A stretch of DNA of 64,000 nucleotides from Acanthamoeba castellanii str. Neff (taxonomy: Eukaryota > Discosea > Longamoebia > Acanthamoebidae). Below are positions 23,023 through 33,650 of the stretch, one piece after another. The notes beneath the pieces were generated by a model. It was given only the letters and a program-made list of their open reading frames with translations. It made no database searches and was not told where the DNA came from. The position numbers and the translations under genes were made by a program. Positions within the stretch are counted from its first letter, which is position 1; the number at the start of each line of letters is the position of its first letter. The stretch lies in NCBI RefSeq assembly GCF_000313135.1, contig NW_004457442.1, positions 111,691-175,690 of the forward strand, in the 5' to 3' direction.

Positions 23023-24061
23023 ACGTACGTGCGTGCGTGGGTCTGACGTCTTCCTTTGCTTCGGTCGTGTCAGTCCGAGAGAGAGTGATCGATGAATTGC
23101 TCCGCATCGGATTCCTGGAAGTGTTCCGCTCGGCGCTGGCCCCCTTCGCAAAGAGCCACACCACCCGAGAGCAGACCTACGTCGTAAACGGCCAACGCGT
23201 TATCAAGATGCTCCATGGCGCTCTCAGAGCAGGTACAGAAGCTTCCCATATCCCCCTTGCCGCAACGTGATCGGGGCGAAATGGGCTTTGGTCACCAACA
23301 CCCATCACAGCAGCTGTGCCCAAGCAAACACCGGGTTCGTGGGCGAAACCGAGCCCTGTGAAGCACCCCAAGGCAAGGAAGCTGGCTGAGATTCTCCCCG
23401 CCGGTACGATTTCTGGTTGCAGAGTGCCTTGCGTTCGTTTCGGGTGCGTGTCGGGTGCGTGTCGGGTGCGTGTGTGCGTGTGCGTGTGGCATCACAGACA
23501 TTGACAATGTCTGCAGAGACGAAGCTGGATGCCAATCGGAACCGACGCCGACGCAAGAAGCAGGCTAAGCAGTCGAGGCAACACTTCCGCGAAGTGGTCC
23601 ACCGCAAGAAGGAGAAGCGGGACCGCAAGTTCAAACGAATGGAGGTGCGCTACAAACGCAGGAACTACCGCGAGGAAGAGGCCGCCAAGGAGGAGGAGTA
23701 CGACCGGGTCTGTAACTTGAAGGAGGCCCGGGGCACACAGTGGATGAAGAACCAAAAGGCGAAGAACCTGCGCCTCAAAAAGCAGCACAGAGGAGGTACT
23801 GTCCTTCTCACTCCACCTTGCGCCAGCCTCGAATGTGGGCGTCGGCTCTTGCGGTCAGCTCACTACTAACATCTCTCGTGAACAACAGCGCCACGAACAC
23901 GTGAGCGACGTGGCGGCCTGGATTTGATGCAGCTCAGCAGAAAGAAAAAGGGTACCCGATCTCTCACACACACACAACGACCGACTGACTGATGATCGTG
24001 GATTCACACAGACCTGCGCGCCAAGTCTTCGTATGATTTTGCTGCCGACATTTATCTGTGA
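19819..24061 (+). CDS. Leucine-rich-repeat protein with helical C-terminal region and basic tail (ZYG11/ZER1-like layout, tentative)
   Basis: Many exons join in one frame. The N-terminal region (19819-20277) leads into LRRs: LTGLAELNLSRSR, LPKLTQLRALNISS, LTQLEDLDLANVS, LTRLRRLNLKGTD, LHNLELLDLSNTA, LPSLRQVNLIQN (20400-21420). The checked introns between LRR exons all split a codon after its first base. From 21800 a linker and helical, armadillo-like segments follow (IPYLGQVLQLMTAHFDH..., VRALVEIMRTQS..., RVIDELLRIGFLEVF...). The last exons (23515-24061) are very basic (NRNRRRRKKQAKQ...), ending SSYDFAADIYL-stop. They join in frame if the acceptor at 23515 is used; otherwise they could be a separate small gene starting at 23507. 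LRR plus ARM suggests a substrate adaptor of a cullin E3, but this is unproven. Confidence 0.7.
20332..20393. repeat. TGTGT-rich simple repeat in intron
   Basis: Tandem TGTGTGTGT/TTGTGTG simple sequence just before the acceptor of the first intron of the LRR gene. Confidence 0.9.
22443..22561. repeat. Two (CA)n blocks in intron
   Basis: Two long CA runs (about 22443-22482 and 22499-22561) separated by CACGACGCACGCACCTA. They fill most of an intron of the LRR gene. Confidence 0.93.
22981..23019. repeat. (GT)n microsatellite in intron
   Basis: About 19 GT units inside another intron of the LRR gene, followed by GCGTACGTACGTGCGTG. Confidence 0.93.
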
Positions 24062-24148
24062 ACGCGCGAGCAAGCGTGACGTAGCCCACTTGTACTATGA
24101 ACAAAGAGCCCTCCAGCCGATGTATGGTTTTCGTGAGGCCCTCACTAC

Positions 24149-24783
24149 TTAGGCTCCGGCGTGGGTGGTCTGCCTGGCAGTCGGAAGGGTCGACAGACTG
24201 ACGAGCTTCCGCATGTCCTCCGGCACCGCGTTCATCACCTTCTTGAAGTCTCCCTGCGGCAGGTGTACCCGGATCACTGAAACGAGTGGGCGTGAGCCAC
24301 CATCTTCCGTCATCATGCAGCCCTCGCACTCACTGTGATGAGTACCTTGAAGGGCGTTGATGGTGTTGAGTTCCAGGTTGTCCGCGAGCGGCCCGGGGGT
24401 GGTGCCCAGGTGGTACTTGATCGTGTCGTAGAAGTCGCCGATCGTTCGCACTACAACATCGGACCCAATTCAATCTTCTTCTTCTTCTTCAGAATCTGTT
24501 GAACTAGAGATGTACCTTCATCACGGGGCTCGACTGCCTTCCAGCCCTCGTAGTAGATTCCACGGAGCAGCATGGGCAGCTTCTCGGTGAGGCTGATGTT
24601 GTCGAGCACGCCCGACCAGTCCCTGATGGTGAAGAACACGGCGCGCAGGAGCGTGTAGGCCTGGTGGAGGTCGTGCAGGTCGCACTGCGCTCGGATGTCT
24701 GAGAGCCACTGGTTCGCCTTGGCCAGCGCAGGCGCAAAGAGCTGGGGGACCGTCACTTCCGGTCCATGAACGTTGGCCGTCAT
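24149..24783 (-). CDS. DUF2267-like protein
   Basis: Three exons. Exon 1 (24783-24517) reads ANQWLSDIRAQCDLHDLHQ then AYTLLRAVFFTIRDW...LTEKLPMLLRGIYYEGW. Exon 2 (24450-24347) reads VRTIGDFYDTIKYHLG...LELNTINAL. Exon 3 (24279-24149) reads VIRVHLPQGDFKKVMNAVPEDMRKL, ending TTHAGA-stop. The order (helical repeat with LP..L..IYYEGW, then FYDTI, then VP.DMR.L) fits DUF2267, a domain known mainly from bacteria with no defined activity. Spliceosomal introns show it is now a eukaryotic gene. Transfer from bacteria is plausible but inferred. Confidence 0.65.
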
Positions 24784-25466
24784 CTGTGGCTTGGGTGGAG
24801 GTGTTGGTCTGTAGTTTGAATGTTGCTGGGCTCAATGCACTGGCCACTCAAATAGATAGGGATCAGGAATTCTCACCCAGATGTCGCCTGTCAAGTTGTC
24901 TTCCTCCACTGAAACTTGAGTGATTCCAGCAGGACTTATCTGAGTTGGTAAATGTCCTGACAGCACACCCAAGTTAGGGTGATCAGTTGTTGAGGATGGC
25001 TCCTCAGTCACATCCCCATGGTCATTTTTGACCTCTCATTGCAAAATGAGCACCTTTTTGCAGTCTTGCAGCACATGGCCTGCAGTCCATGCTTGCTGCT
25101 GGTGCTTTGGGAGGAGCTTGTTGTTGTCTCTGTACCCACCCCTAGTTGTTTTGCTCTATAATACCTAAAATTCCATCTCTACCAATCTATTCTCTCTGGC
25201 AAGAACCTAGAACAAAAGGTTAGTGGATACTACTGGAGGTGGAGGGCTAAGAAGAGACGTACAGCCAAGAGACGCCCCCACCAGAAAGAGACAGAAAAGG
25301 GAAAGAAAGAGGTCATTTCCTTGTTTTTTTGTTCATGTATTCATTTTCGCTTCAGGCTGCAGCCAAAAAAATATCAGGGATCAGAGAATGGCCATGTGCG
25401 ACTTGTACACGACTACACGACTTGGTCTTGTAGACTCGAATTCTCATCCTTATTATACCAACCACA
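24784..25466. other. Intergenic stretch with CpG-poor, transposon-like sequence
   Basis: No gene seen. From about 24790 to 25245 the DNA almost lacks CpG and is TG/CA-rich, like the element block at 54-63 kb and unlike the flanks. A TATA-like CTATAATACC occurs near 25156. This could be a solo LTR or other decayed repeat; no boundaries or target duplication could be fixed. The remainder is the 5' region of the AAA gene. Confidence 0.45.
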
Positions 25467-27834
25467 ATGCGCATCACGGTCACCTACAACAATCCTCTGA
25501 CCTCCGAGTCGGAGGCAGTAATGGTACTCATCAAGCCTGCCGGCACCAGTGAAGATGAAATGAGAGAAAAGGGGAGCTACATGGTCGGGCGATTGTTGGA
25601 AGATGCGAGCCGCAGGCTGAGTGCAGCTGTGGGCGAGAAGGTGGAGCTGGTGAAGCTCACCAATGCCGACGGCGCTACACTTCTGCCCGAAGACGAGGTT
25701 GCCGACTACGTCGAAGACGGCGAGCAGCTCGCGGGCTTCACCAAATCGCAGCTCGACAAGAAGCAGGAGGTGGCGGCTCAGGAGAAGGAGAAGGATGAGA
25801 AGAAGGAAGAGGAAGACGACGCTGGCGAACTCAAGGGCTTCTCCGTCACCAAGAAGATGGTAAAGGTGTGCGACGGCGAGTTCGAGGAGCAAACGCTTCT
25901 CACGATCGAGGACCACGATTTGCGTAGCGCCATCAATCAGTTCGCCTCAGACGACACCTTCTACGAGGACCGCCCGCAAGTCGACCCCGAGACTCTACTC
26001 GTACGTCCTCCACACCACCATCATCTTTAGCAACCCTCCACAGACTGTTGCTAGATGCAAGACCCTCACCGGCTGGCTCTCTGGCCGCCCAACTCTACAC
26101 AGTGCCATCTGCCGCAGTTCAAGTCGAACAGCAACTCGTTCTACCAGCAGATGCTGGAGCCGCTGGTGGCGTGGCTGGAAAAGCGGTACAAGGGCACCAA
26201 CGACAAGATCGAGCGCATGCTCCAGGAGCAGAAGATCTCCTACAACGCCCTCTGGTTCCTCTTCAACACCGGCAAGAAGGTGTGGGGCACCGACGCGGGC
26301 CTTCTCATCGCGGGCGAGGTCAAGACCGCCAAGTACATGCGCGGATTCTTCCCTGGGCTCCTCATTACCGCAAAGGTGCGCAATGTTCCGCGTCGTTTGT
26401 GTCGTGTGTGTTTGTGTTTGTGTGTTGTGTGTGTGTCGTGTGAAGTTGAGCTCACGCTCCACTCAATGCTGCACATGAACAGGTGGTCAAGTCATCGGGC
26501 CAAGCGTACCTCAACAAGGACCACCAGTTCTTCATCCCCATGTTCGCCGGAGCCAAGAAGCTGGAGGACCTGCCGGTGCAGATCCTCACCGACGAGCTCG
26601 AGGCCAAGCTCACCGCTCGCGGCAAGCTCTTCCAGGCCCTCGCTCTCGGCGCCCACTACAAGGTCTACAGCGGCCACATGCTCTTCCGCACCGGCTGGTG
26701 CGTGCACAAGTACAAGGCCGACGGTCGCATCATGATCGACGGCGTCTCCTTCAACAGGTGCGTGTAGGGTGCAGTGTGTGCGTGTGTGCGGTGTGTGCGG
26801 TGGACTTACTCTCTTGACACAGGATCAACCCGGGCTATGAGGAGTTCACGGAGTACAGCTCGTTCAGGACGAGCGCCGATCTGGCCAAGCTGAGCGAGGA
26901 CCAGCTGTGGATGACGTGGCCCACGCTGCCCGGGTTCAGCTTCACGGCCAAGAAGTGGGGCGAGGTGATCGTGGACAATGTGGCCGACGTGGTGTTCGAC
27001 GACAAGGCCTTCGATCGGCTCGTGCTGGCCAAGGAGAAGAAGACCCTCATCAAGTCGCTGGTGGCCAACAACAGCACGGCCGCCTTCAGCGATGTGATCT
27101 CGGGCAAGGGCGGCGGATGCATCTTCCTGCTGCACGGCAAGCCCGGCGTGGGCAAGACCCTCACGGCCGAGGCCATCGCCGAACTGCTCCACCGCCCGCT
27201 CTACTCGGTGAGCGTGGGCGAGCTCGGCACGAGCACCGACCAGCTCGAGGCCCGCCTCAAGGAGATCCTCGAGGTAGCCAGCTCCTGGGACGCCGTCATC
27301 CTCATCGACGAAGCCGACAGTACCTCCACTCTCTCCTTCGCTCTTTCTTGCTCGCTTTCGTTCTTCTTTCTTCGCTCTAACTCTATTGTGCCTGCAGTCT
27401 TCCTGGAGCGTCGGTCGGAGAACGACATCAAGCGTAATGCGATGGTGGGCATCTTCCTGCGACTGCTCGAGTACCACCAGGGCGTGCTCTTCCTCACCAC
27501 CAACCGGGTCAAGTCCTTCGACTCGGCCTTCCACAGCCGCATCAGCATCGCCCTCAAGTACAGCGACCTCGACTTCGCCTCGCGCCGCAAGATCTGGGCC
27601 AACCTGCTTGACGCCGCCTCGGTCGACCTCGCCAAGGCCCGGCTCGACCTCGAGAAGCTCGCCGCCTTCGAGCTCAACGGCCGCCAGATCCGCACAGTGA
27701 TCCGCCTCGCCCTCTCGCTCGCGCAGACCGAGGGCGACGGCGGCCTCACCGAGGCCCACATCGAACGCACCATCAACGTCTCCCTCCAGTTCAAGCACGA
27801 CCTCGACTCCATGGCCGCCGACGACTGCCTCTAA
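25467..27834 (+). CDS. AAA+ ATPase with large N-terminal region (DUF7025-like)
   Basis: Five exons. An N-terminal region of about 180 residues (25467-26000) has an acidic Lys/Glu linker. Exons from 26055 and 26482 carry LALWPPNSTQCHLPQF...YNALWFLF and HYKVYSGHMLFRTGW, the type of domain that precedes AAA modules in fungal and protist AAA proteins. The AAA core has Walker A GKPGVGKT (about 27136-27160), Walker B AVILIDEAD (about 27294-27318, split from IFLERRS by an intron at 27320-27397), sensor LFLTTNR (about 27490) and an arginine in FDSAFHSRI (about 27520-27545). The substrate is unknown. The 3' end is 88 bp from the convergent KANSL2-like gene. Confidence 0.85.
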
Positions 27835-27922
27835 GCTGCGTCATCATCCACATCATCATCACTCAAACAAAATGCAAATAGATGGCTTGCTTTGTAAGGG
27901 CAACAAGACAAGGCCTGCGTCA

Positions 27923-30389
27923 TCACGAGGCAGCAGTGGCTTCTTCCTCTACGTCGTCTGAGTCTTCTTGTTGCTGCTGCTGCTGTTGCTGCCGCCTCTT
28001 GTTCTCCTCGTCGAGCAGCAGGCCTCGCTTCTCCTGGATGATGCCCACGTTGTGGTCCACCTTGGCCAGCACCAGCGCCAGCGGGAACTGACTCGCGTTC
28101 TGGCTCGTGATCCCCATCCAGTCCGCCGTCGCCGTCGCCGTCTTGTTGATGTTGTTGTTGGTCTCCTTCCTCTTTCCTTTGCCGGCGGACTTCTTTCTGG
28201 CCGACGTCTTGCTCTCGCGCTCGCGGGCCTTGTCCTTGTCCCGCTCCTCGAGGAGCTGGCTCGCCTTGCGCTTCTTGTTGTTGTTCTTCTTCTTGTGGGA
28301 GGCCAGCGCGGCGGCCAGCTCCTGCTGCTCGGCGCTGGCGTCCATGTGCGCGTCGCACAGCGGCGGCTGCGTCGTTCGCAGGATGGGCTGACCGCACGTG
28401 TGCCCGCGAGCCGCGTGCCACTCGCCCTTGGCGTAGGTGCACCCGATGTACAGCTGCTGCTGCGGGTCCCGCAAGATGTCTGTTGACAGGAAATCGAATG
28501 AGCGTGTCGTGTCGTGTGTCGTGTGTCGTGTCGTGTCGTGCGCGGTGAGAAGAGAAAGTGCGGAAGGAGAGGTGGTACGGGTGCGGCAGAAGTCGGAGGG
28601 GGCGAGGGCTCGTAGCCGACATTCGGGCACGTGGCAGTAGCCGATGGTGTCGTCCAGCTTGACCTTGGCCTCCTTCGAGTGAATGTACAGCGCTCGCAGC
28701 TGATCCTCCTGTACGCCACCCAATCGTTAATCCCGCCGTCCAACACCACACACCACATACAACACACACACAATGCACACAGCGAACCTGCTTCTGGCCC
28801 TGCTTTGGCTTGTTGCGTTTGTCGATCACGCCCTTTCCATGATGTCGCTTGCCCTCGCCCGCCAGGCCCATCTTCTCCCGCTCCAGCGCCACCTTTTTGT
28901 TGTAGAGCTCGTACGTCGATTGCAGGTTGTCCTGTCGCACACACCGTAGAGCCCCGTGTTGGCCTTCCATCCACATCCAGCCGCACGCACCGCTCGTGTA
29001 ATAGGTACCTGGAGGCGATAGTACTGCAGTTTGTAGAGTTGAAGCAGCTTGAGGACCTTCGCCTTGCGTCGTTGGAGCAGCTCCTCTTCGGTCAGCACCT
29101 GCTGGTCCCTGCACACGCGGCCGCATACCATCAGGACCTCGCGCGTGTTGCGTGTTGCGTGCGGTCAAAAACACTCGCGGGCACGGAAAGCAAAATGGGT
29201 GGTGTAGTACTGCAGTGGATCGGACTCGGGGGCGCTGTCGTGCTCGAGGTGCCAGAGGAAGCTGTCGGGAATGAAGGCGTCGTTGTCGTAATCGCGATCG
29301 AGGTCGCTGATCGCGTCCTCCGACCCGCTCTCCACATCGGCCTCCTCCCCGTTTTCCTCCTCGTCCGACGGGAACTCGTCGCTCGACTCCTCCTCCTCAG
29401 CCGCACCTGCCGACTGTGTCTCCCTGCAGCCCCGACACGACACGACACGACACGACACGAGTTATTAGAGGTGAAGTCGATAACAGACGATTGCGCGGCG
29501 CATGGAGTAGTACTCGGATTTGATCTTCTTGGCGTTGGGCGTGGTGGCGCCCTTGCGCTTGGGGCTCTTCTCGGGGATGCCGTGCTTGGCCAGCACGCTC
29601 ATGAGCGCCGTGTGGGCGCCCTTGTTGGAGCGGAGGTCGGCCCGCGACTTGCCGCCGGCGCCGCCGGCCTTGCCCTGCCCGCGCTTGGCCGCCGTGCGCG
29701 GCTGCAGCCCCAGGATCTGCCGATGGTGCGAGCAGTACACCCTTCACGTGCGTGCGCACACGCGCAATGTCAGCCACACACAACACACAGACACACAGAT
29801 ACACACACACACACAACACACACGCGACACACAACACACAACGCAAGCCAAAGCAGGCGTACACGTCGTCGTGTGGTGGAGGGACGGGGTTGGTGCAGCG
29901 GCGGTTGCCCTTCTTCTTGCACAGGTACTCGCACTGCTGGAAGCCCGAGGTGGGGTCCTCGAGGATGTGCTTGATGCAGAAGCCGCGGCCCTCCATGCGC
30001 CGCTGCTTGCACACCTTGGTGCTGTGACTGCACAGCTTCTTGCCATCGGCCGAAAAGTGGATGTTGGAGCCCTCCAGCATCGTCGTAGAAGATGAGGATG
30101 AGGCCTTGGCAGTCACGGCTGTCGATGGCGAGCGTTGGGTAGCCGACGAAGATTTTGGTGATTTCTGTGTTGATGTGGATGATGCGGTATTGCCAACGCT
30201 TGATTTGGACTTGTAACTGATCGTGGGGTAGGCTTCTTCAGCCCCCTCCTCGACCTCCTCTTCCATTTCTTCGATTTCTTCTTCCATTATTTCCTCCTCG
30301 ATTTCTTCGATCTCCTCCTCCTCGTCCTCTTCAGCCATCTCTACCACCTCGCTGACCACCGACGAGTCTGACGCCACCTCCTCCATCAT
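27923..30389 (-). CDS. KANSL2-like protein with two C3Hc3H potential DNA-binding zinc domains
   Basis: Resembles the KAT8 regulatory NSL complex subunit 2 family (chromatin acetylation). An acidic N-terminus (30389-30230) precedes zinc domain 1: LCSHSTKVCKQRRMEGRGFC, then HILED...CEYLCKKKGNRRC (about 30030-29900), and after an intron YCSHHRQ (about 29737). An acidic exon (about 29425-29165) and coiled-coil exons (DQQVLTEEELLQRRKAKVLK, 29115-29015; LQSTYELYNKKVALEREKMG) follow. Zinc domain 2 is YCHVPECRLRALAPSDFC...IGCTYAKG...HTCGQPI...PLCDAHM (about 28650-28340). The C-terminus has Lys-rich tracts and a Gln run (27990-27970). Several introns carry TG/CA or CGTGT simple repeats. Confidence 0.8.
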
Positions 30390-30509
30390 CTACGCCGTTG
30401 TTTATCTTGCCTTCTTCTTGCGGCAGTGTTTGATTTGGTTTCTTTTTTTCTTTTAATTCATTCATTTCTTTTTCAAACCAAACTCAGACCTGAGAGCACC
30501 GAGAGCAGA

Positions 30510-32218
30510 ATGAGGAGGGCTGCTGTGCTCCAACGAGCGAACACAAGATCACGTCTGCCAGGCGCTTTCAGCGCATCATCTCCCTTTGCGCGGGGCCAAA
30601 TCAGAAGATTAAGTGCAGAGGGATGCAACCGCATCAGCTGCACCACCACAAGACTGGCGGCTGCACCCGTCACGATGGCGTGGAGCAAGAGAGGCCTCGC
30701 CTCATCTTCAGACAGCGCCGAGGAGCAGCGTGCGATGAACGTGTTCAATCGACATGTGAAGCGATTGCAGCGCGACCGTGCCGCCGCCGACCCCGAGTCG
30801 CAGGACTACGACTACCTCAGGAAGGAGATCGCCGCACGTCTTGCCGATCGCCTCAACGTACGCCATCTTTCTTCTCCTTCTTCTTCTTTCTTTCCTCTCT
30901 GCACTGCAAAGCGCAGCTGACAAAGCTTGTGTTGGCGCAGGACATATTGGACAGGGAGTTCCCGTCGGTGCTGGCCTTGGGCGGGGCTGCGGCCGGTGTG
31001 GCCGAGCACCTGCAAGAGATCCCCGGCGTCAAGAGGATTGTACAGCTCGACTCCTCGCGTACGCACAGCGCTCCCATTTGTCACGCACGCACGCCCGCCC
31101 GCCGCCAGTCGCTCACTCACTGCTTTGCTCGACCATCCAGCGCTCAGTCTTGCTCGAGATCAACACTTGGACGCCGATCTTGCGAGTGCGTTGGCTTTCT
31201 TTGTGAGCACGCGTGTGCTTTGGTCTGTCTTGGCTCTGACGTGACGTAACCTGTCGTGTCGTGTGTGTCGTGTGTGTCGTGTGTGTCGTGAACGCAGTCA
31301 AACCTGAGCGCGTGGTGGCCGACGAGGAGCTGATTCCCTTCGAGGAGGGCACCTTCGATCTGGTCATCTCCAACCTGGCGCTGCACTGGGTCAACGACCT
31401 GCCGGGCGTGCTGGCCCAGATCCGGCGCGTACTCAAGCCCGACGGTCTCTTCCTGGCCTCCATGTTCGGCGAAGAGACCCTGTGGGAGCTCAGGAATGCA
31501 TTCCTGGTGGCCGAGCAGGACCGCGACGGAGGGATCTCCAATCATGTCTCGCCTTTCGCCGGTGTGTCGGATGTCGGGGACCTCTTGACGCGGGCCAAGT
31601 TTGCGCTCCCCACAAGTACGCTCTCTTCTTTCTATCCACACACACACACACACACACCACACACCACACACCACACACATACCACACACACCTAACGCGC
31701 TGCTGTTGCTGCTGCTCTGGGTAATGGCAGTTGATCAAGAGGAGGTGGTGGTGGATTTTGCCGATGCATTCACGCTCATGCGCGACCTGCGAGGGATGGG
31801 CGAGAGCAACGCGCAGCACTTCCGGCGGCCCTACGTGCCCCGCAGCACCATGTACGCCGCTGCGGCCGCGTACAAGGCCCTCTACGGCAAGGAGGACGGG
31901 CGAGTACCCGCCACCTTCCAGGTTGGTCCCACCGCCATCATCGACCACCCGTGTGCCTTCATCACCATCATTGCCTTTACATTGAACGCGCGCGCCACAC
32001 GCGACACACTTCAGGTGGTGTACATGATCGGGTGGTGTCCGCACGAGTCGCAGCAGAAGCCCAAGGAGCGTGGCAGCGCCCAGTTCTCGCTCAAGGAGTT
32101 TGCCCACTCGGTCGGCGAGCTCAAGGTGGTCGACGACAACGGCAACGAAATCGCGCCGGCCCGACCCGGTGAAGGCCCTGAAGCCGGCGGCGGCGACCAC
32201 TCCTGTGGCCGCCACTAA
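30510..32218 (+). CDS. NDUFAF5: NDUFAF5-like complex I assembly methyltransferase-fold protein
   Basis: Mitochondrial complex I assembly factor of the SAM-methyltransferase fold; the human protein hydroxylates an arginine of NDUFS7. The N-terminus is Arg/Ser/Ala-rich and acid-poor (30510-30700), as expected for a mitochondrial targeting peptide. Then come MNVFNRHVKRLQRDRAA (about 30735), an exon with VLALGGAAAGVAEHL (about 30970), and ELIPFEEGTFDLVISNLALHW (31329-31391), typical of this family. Next are LPGVLAQIRRVLKPDGLF, FADAFTLMRDLRGMGESNA (about 31755-31810) and VYMIGWCPHE (about 32020). The last exon ends GGGDHSCGRH-stop. The exon between 31020 and 31300 contains the least certain splices. 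Confidence 0.87.
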
Positions 32219-32306
32219 AGAATTCGAAACATGCGCCTTTACTTTTCTTTGTATTTGTATTTTATTTATTTATTTATTTATTTATTTATAAATTTAGTTG
32301 GCTGCC

Positions 32307-33578
32307 ATGGCTGCAGCATATCGAGAGCTGAAGGTGGAGGTGGCCAATCATCGGGGCACCATCACGCTGGAGCGTCCCACGAGGGGCAACTCCATCACCC
32401 TCACCATGTCTGCCGAAATAAAGCGCGCCCTCACCCAGTACCTCCCCTCACAATATTAATGGTATATTGTTTACAAATAAATAAAATAATAAACACAAAT
32501 AAATGAATAAACACAAATATGAATTATTAAATAAATCTGTGCAGTTTGGAGTCGGACCGAGAGGTGCGAGTGATCGTGGTGACCGGGAGCGGCCGCTACT
32601 TCTGCACCGGCATGGACCTGGGCGGGGGCAACCAGGCCGACATGTCGCAGCAGCTCGAGCAGGGCACCGGGCCGGCCGGCGCCATCGAACTCTACGAGCG
32701 CTTCCGCAACTGCACCAAGCCGCTCATCGCGCGCATCAACGGGCCCGCGCTCGGAGGCGGCTGGTACCTTCGCCCTCGGCCCGTTCCCACCAGTGGTCTG
32801 ATGTGTGTGTGCCGTGGTGCGTGTGCGGTGCTGCGTGTGCGGTGCTGAAAAGGGGCTTGGTCTTCACTGCCGACATACGAGTGGCAACCAAGGACGCCTG
32901 GTTCTGGTTCGCCGAGGTCAAGCGCGGCCTGGTGCCGGCGATCATCTCGGCCTACATCGTCCCACAAATCGGTACTTCTTTGTTCTCCTTCGTTCTTTTA
33001 CTGATCTCTATGTGAGCAAACATTGCTGACCTTGTGCGTGTGTGTGCGCGTGTGTGCGCGTGTGTGCGCGTGTGTGTGCGCGTGTGCGTATGCGGCGCTA
33101 TCTCACATGCAAGGTGCGTTTCGGGCGAAGGAGTACATGCTCACGGGGAAGAAGATGAGCGCGCAGAAGGCCTACGAGCTGGGCTTCGTCTCGGCCCTCG
33201 TGGAGAACGAGCAGGAGCTCGATGCCAAGGTGAATGAGTACGTCGAGGAGCTCCTCTCCAGCGCGCCCACCGCCATGGCCGACATCAAGCACCTCGTCAA
33301 CCACGTCTCATCGCACTCGCACGAGGACAACCTCAATGAGGTGCACACATTTGTTAATTATTATTTATTGTTTATATTTATTTGTATAAATTATTCTTAT
33401 TATTTATAAATTCATGCATATTAAAAGCGGGTGGTTGGTTGGCGTGTAGGTGGAGAAGGTGTTTGGCAAGATGGTGCACTCGGAGGAGGCGCTCTACGGC
33501 ATGTCGTGCTTCGCCCAAAAGAAGAAGCCCGACTGGGCGGCATTCCACAACAACGAGAAGGACAAGGCAAAGCTGTGA
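32307..33578 (+). CDS. Enoyl-CoA hydratase/isomerase family protein
   Basis: Crotonase-fold enzyme, probably in fatty-acid or amino-acid degradation. Exon 1 (32307-32441) has TITLERPTRGNSITLTM, the family opening. After an AT-rich intron, VRVIVVTGSGRYFCTGMDL (about 32565-32620) carries an oxyanion-hole segment. Then INGPALGGG (about 32738-32762) ends at an intron, followed by VFTADIRVATKDAWF and VKRGLVPAIISAYIVPQIG (about 32860-32975). Here ADIRVA replaces the usual CDI..A, and no clear catalytic Glu pair can be assigned by eye. Final exons carry AKEYMLTGKKMSAQKAYELG (about 33130-33185) and end NEKDKAKL-stop. No C-terminal SKL peroxisomal signal is present. Two introns are strikingly AT-rich. 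Confidence 0.85.
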
Positions 33579-33650
33579 TCTGTGGTTCTTCTTCTTGGGC
33601 CATGACATACATACAATCCTTCTTCATACGACCACAGCGTCGGTTGTTGT

